A DNA stretch of 64,000 nt from a virus. The stretch covers positions 22,682-86,681 of IMG/VR virus record IMGVR_UViG_3300034691_000037. One strand, 5' to 3'. The translations under genes were made by a program, and so were the position numbers. The notes below the pieces were generated by a model that saw only the letters and a list, made by a program, of their open reading frames with translations, made no database searches and was not told the origin of the DNA. Shown in pieces: positions 24,101 to 32,268 of the stretch (the stretch's first letter is position 1; the number at the start of each line of letters is the position of its first letter).

Positions 24101-24534
24101 TACTTCTCCTTTACTTGAACCAGTTTTGTCTTTACTCGGTCTAGCTGGGCGATGAGCAATTGACGGAAGACCAGCACGTTATAACCGACCATGTCAGTCC
24201 TTAGATCACCATGGGGTTTAAGCGTATACCCCAGATGCTCAACCATGAACTTTGCTACTGCTGCGGAACGGCTGATACCTGCTTCGCAGTGAATGACGAT
24301 ATCCTTATCACCTTGATCTTCGAGCCACACCAGCACCTTCAGCGCCTTCAGATAGTCGAACATGACGTAAGAGTTATCAATCAGCTCTTCGACATCATCA
24401 ATCTCCAAGCGATGCCGACCTGGGTGGCTTTTTGCAAACTCGTCTTCCTGATTGGGATCGCCAATGCTGAGCAGGGAATACTCACCAGTGAGCTGACCAA
24501 CAAACACACGAGGGATATACGTTACAGACGGCAT
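24100..24534 (-). CDS. Dual-specificity/tyrosine-type protein phosphatase
   Basis: The signature HCEAGISRS (HCX5R) is present with catalytic Cys83 and Arg89 (144-residue numbering from the second ATG; AGGAGG lies just upstream). It follows a beta-strand KDIVIHC as in the fold. An Asp pair near residues 46-47 (LEIDDVE) could supply the general acid. At ~144 residues it is a minimal DSP-like enzyme, removing phosphate from protein, nucleotide or RNA 5' ends. In a phage it may alter host signalling. Physical target unknown. Confidence 0.88.
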   Translation of the reverse strand: MPSVTYIPRVFVGQLTGEYSLLSIGDPNQEDEFAKSHPGRHRLEIDDVEELIDNSYVMFDYLKALKVLVWLEDQGDKDIVIHCEAGISRSAAVAKFMVEHLGYTLKPHGDLRTDMVGYNVLVFRQLLIAQLDRVKTKLVQVKEK

Positions 24535-24542
24535 CATGCCTC

Positions 24543-24794
24543 CTAGAAATTAGAAATCGCATCAACCTTAGCGGTCAGCTCTTTAATGTACTGTGCTAAA
24601 GTTATCCACGAGGATGAGGGTTCGTGGGTGGTTCCAACAGCGCCATAGAAAGTCACAATGGCTGGGTAGATGCGTTTAGCTTCACCATCAATACCCCGCC
24701 AGTCTTCCTCATCCAATCTATTGATACAGCCGTTGTTCGTAAACGCCTGTTCTGCCGCGGCTTTAAAACTTGCTTCGTTTGCCACCAGATACAT
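24543..24794 (-). CDS. Hypothetical protein (83 aa)
   Basis: The start is uncertain. The ATG at 24794 (MYLVANEASFKAAAEQAFTN) overlaps the previous gene by 31 nt and has no ribosome site; a TTG 11 codons upstream has AAGGGA before it. Helical, soluble product. No family recognised. Confidence 0.6.
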   Translation of the reverse strand: MYLVANEASFKAAAEQAFTNNGCINRLDEEDWRGIDGEAKRIYPAIVTFYGAVGTTHEPSSSWITLAQYIKELTAKVDAISNF

Positions 24795-25164
24795 GCGGCG
24801 TTCGAGGTGTCGAAACTTTACTTCCAAGGTCAAGTCCCTTCTTACGGCGGTTGGTATTAGACATGCGTGCATGAGGCATGTAACCGGCTACTTGAAAATA
24901 TTTGTTCTTCAAATAACCCAAGGGTTTTAGTCCCTCGCTGGCCATGATCAGAGTACCGGCTTTTGTATTAAGCGTGCCCATCAGAGTACCAGCCGCAAAC
25001 TTGTTATCGACAGTAACGAGCAGAAGTTTCTCAGACCCTTCGCCAGTGGTCGTTGTTTTGATACCGCTGTTAATGATTCGAATACTGCGGGCGATCTTTT
25101 TACCGCCTTTCAGCTGCTTGTAGCGAACGAAGACAATTGATTCAATGGAAACTGCAGTATCCAT
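24763..25164 (-). CDS. Hypothetical basic protein (133 aa)
   Basis: 133 residues, beta-rich in the first 100 and strongly basic at the end (SNTNRRKKGLDLGSKVSTPR). The tail suggests nucleic-acid binding. It lies 2 nt after the preceding gene. Function unknown. Confidence 0.75.
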   Translation of the reverse strand: MDTAVSIESIVFVRYKQLKGGKKIARSIRIINSGIKTTTTGEGSEKLLLVTVDNKFAAGTLMGTLNTKAGTLIMASEGLKPLGYLKNKYFQVAGYMPHARMSNTNRRKKGLDLGSKVSTPRTPHVSGGKRSKF

Positions 25165-25166
25165 GA

Positions 25167-25589
25167 CTATTCCTCAATCATTTCAGGGTCTAGGCAATGC
25201 AGCGTACCGCGACCAATGTGGTCCAGGCAATGCGTCTCGATGGTTACGAAATAGCAGGACTCCTGTCCGATCTTGATCTTACCTGTGGCCTTGTTACGAG
25301 ACATCTTGACGGCAGCATTAATGCTTGCTGTCATTGAACCTTCGAAGTGCTCGGGCTTTTCGCACTCTACATCGATGAAGATCTGCTTGACGCCCTCTTC
25401 CTGAACAATGCCATAGTTCAGGATCGTGCCGACACGTTTAGGATGGGTTTCCATCGAGTGTTCTTGTTCAGCAATGAACGCATAGATACCCACCCAGCCT
25501 GTAGCGCGAAGCTTTGACACAATCTCTTCAACCGGACGGGCTGTGGGAACATCGCCTTTGATGTGAGGACTGAGTAGAAAACGCTTCAT
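25167..25589 (-). CDS. Hypothetical protein (140 aa)
   Basis: 140 residues beginning MKRFLLSPHIKGDVPTARPV. Alpha/beta pattern with a central EGVKQIFIDVECEKPEHFEG. No known motif. Tightly linked to its neighbours. Confidence 0.75.
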   Translation of the reverse strand: MKRFLLSPHIKGDVPTARPVEEIVSKLRATGWVGIYAFIAEQEHSMETHPKRVGTILNYGIVQEEGVKQIFIDVECEKPEHFEGSMTASINAAVKMSRNKATGKIKIGQESCYFVTIETHCLDHIGRGTLHCLDPEMIEE

Positions 25590-25600
25590 GAAGATTTCCT

Positions 25601-25972
25601 CTATCGTTTAAGAATAAGTTTCAGACCCAAGTCGGTAACAAACCCGATATTGTCATGAACGATAGGAAGATCCTTTTCGTAGAACAGAACCCCTCCGCAG
25701 TTGGCCTCAAGCAGACGGTGGAAATCGGTTGTCTTTTCCCACTTATCTTTAATCTGCTCATTGATATCGGTATCTACACCGTGACCCCAAACGGTTCCTT
25801 GAGCGTTCCGGCCATTTCGAGCCCTGAGGTTACTAAGGATATACTCTGGGATGGTATTCCCGCCTGGTACGCGAGAACACTGCATTGACCGACCGTTTAT
25901 GTACTTCTCGACCGACTCCATGTTGCTTTCGCAATCGCCCTGAGTGGTCCACCAGATATAAAGCTTGGGCAT
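25601..25972 (-). CDS. Hypothetical protein (123 aa)
   Basis: 123 residues beginning MPKLYIWWTTQGDCESNMES. Contains a GTVWGHGVDTDINEQIKDKW segment. No family recognised. It sits directly downstream of thymidylate synthase across a small hairpin. Confidence 0.75.
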   Translation of the reverse strand: MPKLYIWWTTQGDCESNMESVEKYINGRSMQCSRVPGGNTIPEYILSNLRARNGRNAQGTVWGHGVDTDINEQIKDKWEKTTDFHRLLEANCGGVLFYEKDLPIVHDNIGFVTDLGLKLILKR

Positions 25973-25992
25973 ACATCTTTCCTTAATAGGGG

Positions 25993-26008
25993 GCCTCGTC
26001 CTTGAGGC
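25993..26008 (-). terminator. Short hairpin after thymidylate synthase
   Basis: GCCTC (25993-25997) and GAGGC (26004-26008) form a small stem preceding a CCCCC run on the minus strand. Weak, and lacking the CATA/TATG base; may only attenuate. Confidence 0.35.
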
Positions 26009-26016
26009 ACTGATCG

Positions 26017-28239
26017 TTAACGGGCGATTGGCATCACCTTTGTGTTCGGTACAGGATCATAACCCGTAATAGCAAAGTCATCGATCGTGAAGTCATCGAT
26101 GCTGGACACTTTGCGGGTAATGTGCAGTTGTGGATTATCATTTTGATAGTCGGTGTAGATAACCTCGTCGACCAGGGCGGTTTGTGAATTGTAGATGTGG
26201 GAGTCGACCCCCATGATGAACATCTCACGGGCCTCCATACCGACCACTTCAGCCACCATGCGGGTCAGCACAGCGTACTGAGGCGTGTTGAAAACGCCGC
26301 CAGCTGGCACATCCCAGCTGCGTAGTACCACAGCAATGCTGAGCCAACGTGTAGGAACGCCTTTGATGACAGCAAACTCTTGAGCCCACTTCAGGTAAAG
26401 CGCATCATTAGAGTCTTCCTCGGACGTCGCTAAAGCGACGTCTTTGAAGTGCCCGATGTACTCGCCAGTCAGATCGAGCTTGGCAAAGTCTTCCTCAAAG
26501 TCGCGAAGGTCTTTCTCGTGGCTGATGAACTGGAAGTACAGGTGGCACGGCTCAAGTGCTGCTTGCCAGTTTGTGCCTGGGTTGCAGGAGGTCACGTAGA
26601 TCCGCCGGCTATCAGGATCTTTCTTAAGCATGTCGATAGCGTTCTGCAGCTGATCGATTTCTCGATGTACTACAATGGAGCCACAGTGAGCATTCACCAT
26701 GTACTCGTTGTCAGGACTACCTGGAGATACATCAGTTACGTGAACGTAACCCTGCTTTTCAAACTGCGGCCATTCGTCCCGATGAATCAGTTGCGTATCT
26801 TGGTAACGTCGCCATTGCGGGCCGTAAGCACCCTTACCAATATCTGCGTCAATCAACTTGTACTGACTGATACCCAGCTCTGTCAGCGTGATACCCAGGC
26901 AGGCTGCTACGATGCTGCGGATATCGACCTTCTGGAACTTATCGTCTTTGAAGATCTCAATCTTGACAAGTTCCCCCGCTTCCAGGATAGACTTACCTGT
27001 AGCGTTCTCCGCAAGGTTTTCCCACGGTTCATCGATCACTGCGTTGATCTTGTCCCACTTTTCTTTGTCGTTCTTGGAGACACGGTTCAGACGAGTCTGG
27101 AGAGATACGGGCTTCACCGCAGGGTGTGTGATTTCAGAAGGAACGTTGTGCTTTGTCAGCCAGTCACTGATCTGGTCAACTTCGGATTGGAACAAGTCCC
27201 AAGGTCCGGTAATTGACGGACAGAGTTCCACGTTCAACTCAGCATAAGTGTTACTGGCCGTATCGCGAACCAAACCTTCTTTAAAATCGCAGAACTCGTA
27301 CAGCTTCCGTTCCAGACCTTGTGCATGGGCCTTTTTGATACGGTCAAGGAAGCCGATAATCGTTGGTTTCGGCACTTCAGTTGTAGGTATGCCGATAGTG
27401 GTTAGTACTTTACCGATACCTACTTCTTTAGTACCAGAAATAGCTACGGTTTCAATCTGGCCGTTTTGAACAACTTTGATTAACGTAGGTTCATCACCTG
27501 TGTTAACTTTGTTGTACAAGACCGAAAACGCAATCCCGTTAACTAAACCCCAATGTTCAACATTGTCTTTAGGGATAAGGTCCAAACGTTCTTGTAAGGT
27601 GAGGGTTCTTCCGCCGGCCTTTTGGTTGATATAGCCACAGCCCAGATCTTTGATAATCCAGCAACCAAGCAGCAGTGCTTGGAAGCGAGTCATGGTGACC
27701 TTCAATGAGCCGTTCTTTACATTGATGTTGACATCCTGAGGGTCAACCGGATAGTCTTTACCGGAGAACTCTAAATCAATGATCGGTTGCCATTCGCACT
27801 TTGGAATCCCCGAAAGGATAAGGGCGCTTTGCAGCTCATCGAAAGAAGGCCTGGCCGGAATGGATTGAAACAGCGTTGTGAACGGCAAGACACCATGGGC
27901 ATCGACGTACATGTCGGCCAGTTCATCGATGTTGTACGGTACAGGTTCTTCGTACTTGTCAGTGCCCGGAATGAACCAGCTGTCCCAGATGCCGACGTTG
28001 TTATCTTTCAGGTACTTGATGCTGGAACTGCCCGACACGAACCAGAGCATCTCGTGGATGAACTTCTCTGGGCGGATAACGCGCAGCGATGTGATCGGCA
28101 GACGGTTATTGCGCAGGTCATGACGCATCCAACCCGCCAGCGCTGAGAGGGTACCCACGCCGGTACGATCGCCTTTGTCCAGGCCGTGTTGGTTAATGAA
28201 GCGATAAATGTCTTTGTACTGACTATCAATTGCTCGCAT
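26017..28239 (-). CDS. thyA: Thymidylate synthase with ~380-residue internal insertion
   Basis: The start is taken at 28239 (MRAIDSQYKDIYRF), with AAGGAA upstream, giving 740 residues against ~264 for E. coli ThyA. Core motifs are DRTG (24-27), GIWDSW (83-88), YGPQWRR (472-478), DSRR (543-546), catalytic Cys565 in LEPCH, RSWD (640-643) and FN651 in VFNTPQYA. The Asn points to dUMP rather than dCMP. The enzyme would make dTMP from dUMP and methylene-tetrahydrofolate. An insertion fills about residues 90-468, where most family members have about a dozen residues. It contains a repeated module (TLQERLDLIPKDN near 214 and SLQTRLNRVSKND near 379). A second ~45-residue insertion follows the catalytic strand. 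No intein end motifs are visible. Confidence 0.93.
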   Translation of the reverse strand: MRAIDSQYKDIYRFINQHGLDKGDRTGVGTLSALAGWMRHDLRNNRLPITSLRVIRPEKFIHEMLWFVSGSSSIKYLKDNNVGIWDSWFIPGTDKYEEPVPYNIDELADMYVDAHGVLPFTTLFQSIPARPSFDELQSALILSGIPKCEWQPIIDLEFSGKDYPVDPQDVNINVKNGSLKVTMTRFQALLLGCWIIKDLGCGYINQKAGGRTLTLQERLDLIPKDNVEHWGLVNGIAFSVLYNKVNTGDEPTLIKVVQNGQIETVAISGTKEVGIGKVLTTIGIPTTEVPKPTIIGFLDRIKKAHAQGLERKLYEFCDFKEGLVRDTASNTYAELNVELCPSITGPWDLFQSEVDQISDWLTKHNVPSEITHPAVKPVSLQTRLNRVSKNDKEKWDKINAVIDEPWENLAENATGKSILEAGELVKIEIFKDDKFQKVDIRSIVAACLGITLTELGISQYKLIDADIGKGAYGPQWRRYQDTQLIHRDEWPQFEKQGYVHVTDVSPGSPDNEYMVNAHCGSIVVHREIDQLQNAIDMLKKDPDSRRIYVTSCNPGTNWQAALEPCHLYFQFISHEKDLRDFEEDFAKLDLTGEYIGHFKDVALATSEEDSNDALYLKWAQEFAVIKGVPTRWLSIAVVLRSWDVPAGGVFNTPQYAVLTRMVAEVVGMEAREMFIMGVDSHIYNSQTALVDEVIYTDYQNDNPQLHITRKVSSIDDFTIDDFAITGYDPVPNTKVMPIAR

Positions 28240-28471
28240 TTCTACGTTCCTTAAATTTGCGCCAAGGGGCTGCGTTGAAGAGTCGGCGTACGCCGTATGT
28301 CCGAACCATGCCAACGGCGGCAAAGATCACTACCATGGAAAGGTTATCGTGAAACTGGACGTTTATGCCGTACCAAGGAAATATCACGAGTTGTGTAAGG
28401 ACGCCTACAGCAAGACCAATCACGGTACCGGCTACCGTTTCTATTAATGACGCAACTTTAGTCTGTTGCAT
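28226..28471 (-). CDS. Small two-helix phage membrane protein
   Basis: 81 residues. MQQTKVASLIETVAGTVIGL leads into a first helix with VLTQLVIFPWYG, then a second near DNLSMVVIFAAVGMVRTY, then a basic RRLF end. This matches a widespread small phage membrane family (I recall it as DUF7220) in pattern and length. It overlaps the thymidylate synthase start by 14 nt, so the two are translationally coupled. Role unknown. Confidence 0.8.
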   Translation of the reverse strand: MQQTKVASLIETVAGTVIGLAVGVLTQLVIFPWYGINVQFHDNLSMVVIFAAVGMVRTYGVRRLFNAAPWRKFKERRNASN

Positions 28472-28492
28472 ATCTATCCTCTAAAGGGCAAA

Positions 28493-28512
28493 AAGCACGA
28501 GCCGAAGCCCGT
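28493..28512 (-). terminator. UUCG-loop hairpin terminator
   Basis: The minus strand reads GCACGGGC, TTCG, GCTCGTGC. The one mismatch in the plus strand becomes a G-U wobble in minus RNA, so the structure is built for the minus transcript. Just past the stop of the 28522 gene. Confidence 0.7.
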
Positions 28513-28521
28513 GCCTTATTG

Positions 28522-29211
28522 TTAAACCTGGGCGGAGATAGCACCGCTACGAAGGTCAGCCGTTGTCAACCCGGCGAGGATGATAGCCGACCAGCTTTCG
28601 AAGTTATAACCGGTGTCGGAGATGGCATCGACATCAACCCAATGAGGATTGAGGATTTGATTTTCGTTCGATGTGGCTGTGCACTCGGCACTAACGAACA
28701 AGATGCCGAACAGGCCGAGATGGTAACGACCTACATCGTTACTTGGATCATAAATCAACCCAAGGAAGCGAAGCTGTGAAGGGGTTTCAGAAAGAGTTAC
28801 TTCTTCACTGTTCTCGCGTTTCGCGCCAGCAACGGCGGTCGCGTATAAGTTCAATGAGTCATTGCTGTTGTAAACCACATCAGCGCGATCTGGATGACCG
28901 CCGATGCCGATGGAATGGTTTTCGGACAGGCGGGACTCTCCATTACCCTTTTTAGGTCGCTGATAAACGAGGAACTCAAACCGCTTGGCTTCGCCGCCGA
29001 TGTGCGTTACGCGAACAACCGCGTTGTAGTTGATTGGATGCAACTTGGTACGGTCGTTTTCCAGCAACTCACGCTCCTGGACCGAACCGAACCGAGATAC
29101 GTCTTTAAGAAACTGACGCACATCCATTTCGATCAGACCTTCGGCGTTAGCAGGCAGTCGATAGAACACTTCGGCTTTGTCGATTGCGATTGTAACTTCA
29201 GGCTTTGCCAT
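28522..29211 (-). CDS. COG4112-like Nudix-fold protein
   Basis: 229 residues. The middle shows FLVYQRPKKGNGESRLSENH then SIGIGGHPD, followed by AGAKRENSEEVTL and a GLIYDPSNDVGRYHLGLFGI segment. These correspond to the COG4112 branch of the Nudix superfamily (Y.R..K.GE.RL...S.GIGGH..., REL.EE, VG..HLG). The Nudix box is degenerate (RENSEEV for REUXEEXGU), so metal-dependent activity may be weak, altered or lost. It sits between thymidylate kinase and thymidylate synthase, consistent with a nucleotide-related job. Called by motif recall only. Confidence 0.7.
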   Translation of the reverse strand: MAKPEVTIAIDKAEVFYRLPANAEGLIEMDVRQFLKDVSRFGSVQERELLENDRTKLHPINYNAVVRVTHIGGEAKRFEFLVYQRPKKGNGESRLSENHSIGIGGHPDRADVVYNSNDSLNLYATAVAGAKRENSEEVTLSETPSQLRFLGLIYDPSNDVGRYHLGLFGILFVSAECTATSNENQILNPHWVDVDAISDTGYNFESWSAIILAGLTTADLRSGAISAQV

Positions 29212-29245
29212 TAAAGGACTCCGGGATGTTTATTAAGTAAGTTGA

Positions 29246-29914
29246 TTAATTGAGAACCAGTGGTTTGATCAAAGGCCCGTGTTTACGATCCCACGCTCTT
29301 GCCACTTCTTCACAGATCTTTTCATTGATGACGTCGATTGACTGATCGGCATCGATGATGACGTAAGTGGTCGGAGAGTTAGGTTGATGTGCCAGTTTCA
29401 CGAAGTGTTGCTGAGCGGCAATGTAGTAATCACGCCCCTTTCCTTCCATCCGGCAGCTTTCACCACGTTCACCAGCCCGAGCAAACGCCTTATCGATGTC
29501 CATTACAAACACAAACGTCAAATCAGGTTCGGTATCACCAACCACGGTTTTACGAAGTGTTTGAAGAAACGCCTGATCCAATTTACCGCCGGCCATCTGG
29601 TAAGCTTCTGTGGAGTCAGCGAAACGGTCACAGAGAACAATCTTATTCTCAGCCAAATGGGGACGGATAACGTTTGTCAGATGAAGTTCACGGGCCGTGT
29701 AAAACAACATAGCTTCAGCCACCGTGGAGATGGTTTCATCTTTGTGGTACTTTATAATGTCACGCAACTGCATTGCCAGCTGAGTACCACCTGGTTCAAA
29801 GGTACGAGTAACTTCAAGAGTTCCCTTCTCGTAGCGATCGGCGGTCATCTCCCGCTGAGTAGTCTTGCCGGTGCCGTCAATACCCTCGAATGCTACAAAC
29901 AGACCTTTATGCAT
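29246..29914 (-). CDS. tmk: Thymidylate kinase
   Basis: 222 residues, family-typical length. P-loop is GIDGTGKTT at 11-19, FEPGG near 39-43, the DRF motif (LCDRFADSTEAYQ) near 95-106 and a lid region with Arg residues (RAGERGESCR). It phosphorylates dTMP to dTDP with ATP in the cytoplasm. With the synthase 1 kb downstream it forms the dTTP supply line for phage DNA. All key motifs look intact. Confidence 0.95.
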   Translation of the reverse strand: MHKGLFVAFEGIDGTGKTTQREMTADRYEKGTLEVTRTFEPGGTQLAMQLRDIIKYHKDETISTVAEAMLFYTARELHLTNVIRPHLAENKIVLCDRFADSTEAYQMAGGKLDQAFLQTLRKTVVGDTEPDLTFVFVMDIDKAFARAGERGESCRMEGKGRDYYIAAQQHFVKLAHQPNSPTTYVIIDADQSIDVINEKICEEVARAWDRKHGPLIKPLVLN

Positions 29915-29925
29915 GCTACGTACCC

Positions 29926-29956
29926 CTGCCGATAGATTTTGTTATACGATCGGCAG
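29926..29956 (-). terminator. Hairpin terminator after the Arc-like gene
   Basis: CTGCCGAT (29926-29933) and ATCGGCAG (29949-29956) form an 8-bp stem with a 15-nt AT-rich loop, between the Arc-type gene and thymidylate kinase. Confidence 0.45.
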
Positions 29957-29975
29957 CGTTATTAACAAGTTACCA

Positions 29976-30383
29976 TTACGTGCAAACGAAAGGCTGGAGA
30001 TGGCTAATTGGGGCGCTGGGTTTATTGCCATCGAGCAGATCCAAGTCTACCCAAATGGTACCATCATCAGCCTGATCGAAGTCAAGGATAACACCCACCT
30101 TCTTAATATCGAGACGGTAGCAGACCAGCATGCCAGTGCGTGGCGTCCAGGCGTCGACCACCGGCATTGACTGACCGGACTCTACGTCAATATTGATCGC
30201 TGGGTTGTTTTTCTTTTGATCTTCCATGATGCTTGCTTCAAGCCGCGCAATCATTTCAGAGTTCATGCTACGGTGACTCCCGCGCGCGCATTCAGCAAGT
30301 ACCTCACGCATACCGTCTGGCAGACGCAATACAAACTTATCAGCGGTGCGGGAAGAATAGATAACTTTATGATTCGGACGCAT
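29976..30383 (-). CDS. Arc-family ribbon-helix-helix DNA-binding protein
   Basis: The start is at 30383, with AAGGAACTC upstream; earlier codons in frame cross a terminator. Of 135 residues, about 12-52 ([20 protein letters not shown] then [15 protein letters not shown]) match the Arc/Mnt pattern F.LRLP..MRE.....A...RSMN.E...RLE, with the beta-strand that enters the DNA major groove followed by two helices. The remaining ~80 residues form an unrecognised C-domain. Probably a transcriptional repressor, possibly of its own unit; the promoter-like element is 28 nt upstream. Confidence 0.85.
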   Translation of the reverse strand: MRPNHKVIYSSRTADKFVLRLPDGMREVLAECARGSHRSMNSEMIARLEASIMEDQKKNNPAINIDVESGQSMPVVDAWTPRTGMLVCYRLDIKKVGVILDFDQADDGTIWVDLDLLDGNKPSAPISHLQPFVCT

Positions 30384-30411
30384 TGTAGAGTTCCTTGTGA
30401 TGTGATATAAG

Positions 30412-30426
30412 TCAGTTGGATAATGT
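30412..30426 (-). promoter_or_regulatory. Putative phage promoter element
   Basis: The minus strand reads ACATTATCCAACTGA, a close variant of ACATTAC-NN-ACTTGA, ending 28 nt before the Arc-like start and just below a terminator. Confidence 0.45.
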
Positions 30427-30448
30427 ATTACTGTACAACACTTGACAG

Positions 30449-30483
30449 CATAGAGCCAGCTCCATTGCGGAGCTGGCTCTATG
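30449..30483 (-). terminator. 15-bp perfect hairpin
   Basis: CATAGAGCCAGCTCC (30449-30463), loop ATTGC, GGAGCTGGCTCTATG (30469-30483). It nearly touches the stop of the ParB-like gene at 30487 and carries the CATA/TATG base. Confidence 0.85.
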
Positions 30484-30486
30484 TGT

Positions 30487-30762
30487 TTATTTGACTTCAG
30501 GCAGCTGCGAGACCATCGCTTTAGACACAACGACAGCAGGTATAGTTTTATCCCCAGCTTGAATTGCCTTCACAACTCTGTGAAACCCGTCCATTGTGAC
30601 AAACTTACCCGGCTCGTATTCTGTAACAACAACCGGGATAGATTTATCGGAGCGATCCACGCGCGCCTGGTCTATCTTTTCATCCTTTAACATCCACTTG
30701 AGTTTTGATAATTCAAATGGGTGCGATTTAGCTCTAGCTGTCATGTACAAAAGGTCGTCCAC
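30487..30762 (-). CDS. Small ParB/Srx-like domain protein
   Basis: 91 residues. The part from about residue 37 ([20 protein letters not shown] then [20 protein letters not shown]) fits the ParB-nuclease/sulfiredoxin-like core, whose signature is a DG.HR loop after two strands. There is no partner ParA or DNA-binding HTH, so it is a stand-alone core. The family includes CTP-binding switches and nucleases; which applies is unknown. An internal ATG at residue 7 is also possible. Confidence 0.7.
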   Translation of the reverse strand: MDDLLYMTARAKSHPFELSKLKWMLKDEKIDQARVDRSDKSIPVVVTEYEPGKFVTMDGFHRVVKAIQAGDKTIPAVVVSKAMVSQLPEVK

Positions 30763-30842
30763 TCTATAGACCTTTCCCTGATGCCTGAACGTACTATCAC
30801 TTCCTTCTTTGTAGGGTCCTTTACTTTCCTTAGCGTAGGACC

Positions 30843-31838
30843 CTACATCTTTACCGATTTGTTAATCAGTTCTTCGCAACCATTACGGATCTTGGCTACG
30901 ATGCCATTGAGCTCATCTTCGTATTCGTATTCGTAGAAGTCGCCGGCGCATGGGAAGAGGTTCAGCATATCTCCCCAGATGTGATCATCATCCGGGTACT
31001 TGTTCGACCACCATTTGGTTTCATCCGTGTCGTCTAACGTCCACAACAAATCGTTATCTTCATCATCTGTAAAAGTATCGCTATCCACGCGAAACAGATG
31101 AGGGAGTAATGAAAGGACTTTTTTAACTTGGCCTTTAGTAAGCGCATTCATGTAATGCGGGCTTTGACCTAAGCCATCGACTGCAAACTTATACCCATGT
31201 TCGAGTTTGGTCGTGCCGATAGCCAAGATGAATTTAGGTGGTGAGATTGCATCCAGTTTACGCTTAGCCGTGGCTGTAGCTTTGACCGCATAGTCGAGCG
31301 CGGCCTTTGGCTCCAGTGTTTCGCATTTCTTGTAGATCGTGTGCATTTCACCCGCGTAACTCGCGCGTGCTTTAAAGAACTGTTGCGCGTAGTTGGTGAT
31401 TTGTGAAACACCGTTTTCAAGATCGCTCAACCAAGTGCGTTCATTAAAATGACGCAGCAGCAAATGGTTGTTAATGTTCGGAGTATCGATCTTACCTTCC
31501 TTTAATACGATCTCATCCAGAAGGTGTGCATCCTTAAACAGCTTCTTGACGTAGTTGAGTTCGACTTGCTGTGGCGTGCCTTTGATTGACGCATCAGACC
31601 CAAAGAACTTACCGAAGAAAGAGCTCAGGCTTTCCATGGATTCAGTGTGTTCTTTCTTTTTCTTTTCAAATTTATCAGGCAGGTGGTAAAACCACTTCGG
31701 GTCTTCCTTCTTCTTTTTCTCGTCAGCTTCGTGCCATTCTTTAGCAACCTTCTGATCGATCCCCTTCTTCTTTGCAAAGTCCGCATTCATAGCGGCAAAC
31801 ATCATGAGCTTATATTGCTTAATGCTGGAACTGGGCAT
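30843..31838 (-). CDS. Hypothetical protein with Lys-rich N-terminal third (331 aa)
   Basis: The start at 31838 (MPSSSIKQYKLMMFAAMNAD) has AAGGAC upstream. Residues ~18-70 are extremely Lys/Glu rich (DEKKKKEDPKWF, KFEKKKKEHTE), suggesting a charged helical arm. A mixed alpha/beta body and an acidic C-terminal region follow (DDEDND, YEYEYEDE). No family recognised. It could be a virion or nucleoid-associated component. Confidence 0.8.
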   Translation of the reverse strand: MPSSSIKQYKLMMFAAMNADFAKKKGIDQKVAKEWHEADEKKKKEDPKWFYHLPDKFEKKKKEHTESMESLSSFFGKFFGSDASIKGTPQQVELNYVKKLFKDAHLLDEIVLKEGKIDTPNINNHLLLRHFNERTWLSDLENGVSQITNYAQQFFKARASYAGEMHTIYKKCETLEPKAALDYAVKATATAKRKLDAISPPKFILAIGTTKLEHGYKFAVDGLGQSPHYMNALTKGQVKKVLSLLPHLFRVDSDTFTDDEDNDLLWTLDDTDETKWWSNKYPDDDHIWGDMLNLFPCAGDFYEYEYEDELNGIVAKIRNGCEELINKSVKM

Positions 31839-31870
31839 ATCGCTGTCCTTAAACAAAAAAAAGAAGGGGA

Positions 31871-31902
31871 GATGTGTGGGGACCCGGAGGTCCCCGTGCA
31901 TC
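31871..31902. terminator. Hairpin between 31.84 and 31.91 kb
   Basis: GGGGACC and GGTCCCC pair around CGGA. The outer arms GATGTGT and GTGCATC pair through G-U only in the plus-strand RNA. It follows the stop of the membrane-protein gene at 31906. Confidence 0.6.
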
Positions 31903-31905
31903 TTA

Positions 31906-32268
31906 TTACTTGGAAAAGTATTGCATGGCTGTGAAGCCGAAGTATTTGTAGTTTTTGTACTCCGTACCGTTACCGAAATGCACAGCCAGTTGTACGACCC
32001 AGCTGATGACCCAGGTGACGAAGAACAGAGCGGTGTAGCCAGGTACTGTGAAGATCCAGGCGAACAGGATCAGACTCAGAATGACGAACACATTCCAGAG
32101 CGCGGTTTCGCGGTTCAGGCCGCCGACAGTGAAAGTCAGGGAAGCGCAAACTTCCATGATGGCGTCGGTTGGCTTCATGCCTTTCTTAACGAAGTAGTAC
32201 GCGCTGACGATGAACAGGGCGTACATGGCAAGGGACATTGCAACGAGGATGGTATCGAAAGTAGTCAT
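31906..32268 (-). CDS. Three/four-helix membrane protein (120 aa)
   Basis: The start at 32268 (MTTFDTILVAMSLAMYALFI) has AGGAGG 8 nt upstream; the upstream in-frame ATG has no site. Hydrophobic segments lie near residues 6-26, 37-47 (weak), 58-76 and 80-97. Likely an inner-membrane protein. It leads into a run of three tiny membrane or exported proteins upstream. Confidence 0.8.
   Translation of the reverse strand: MTTFDTILVAMSLAMYALFIVSAYYFVKKGMKPTDAIMEVCASLTFTVGGLNRETALWNVFVILSLILFAWIFTVPGYTALFFVTWVISWVVQLAVHFGNGTEYKNYKYFGFTAMQYFSK

Noticed and set aside
26449-27216. Plus-strand frame opposite the thymidylate synthase insertion
   Set aside because: No ribosome site, and it lies wholly within a gene whose flanking motifs prove the minus frame; it could not explain the insertion.
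26280-28239. Intein as the explanation of the thymidylate synthase insertion
   Set aside because: No Cys/Ser at the left boundary with splicing block A, no terminal HN-C/S/T, and no homing-endonuclease motif; the insertion borders are loose loops.
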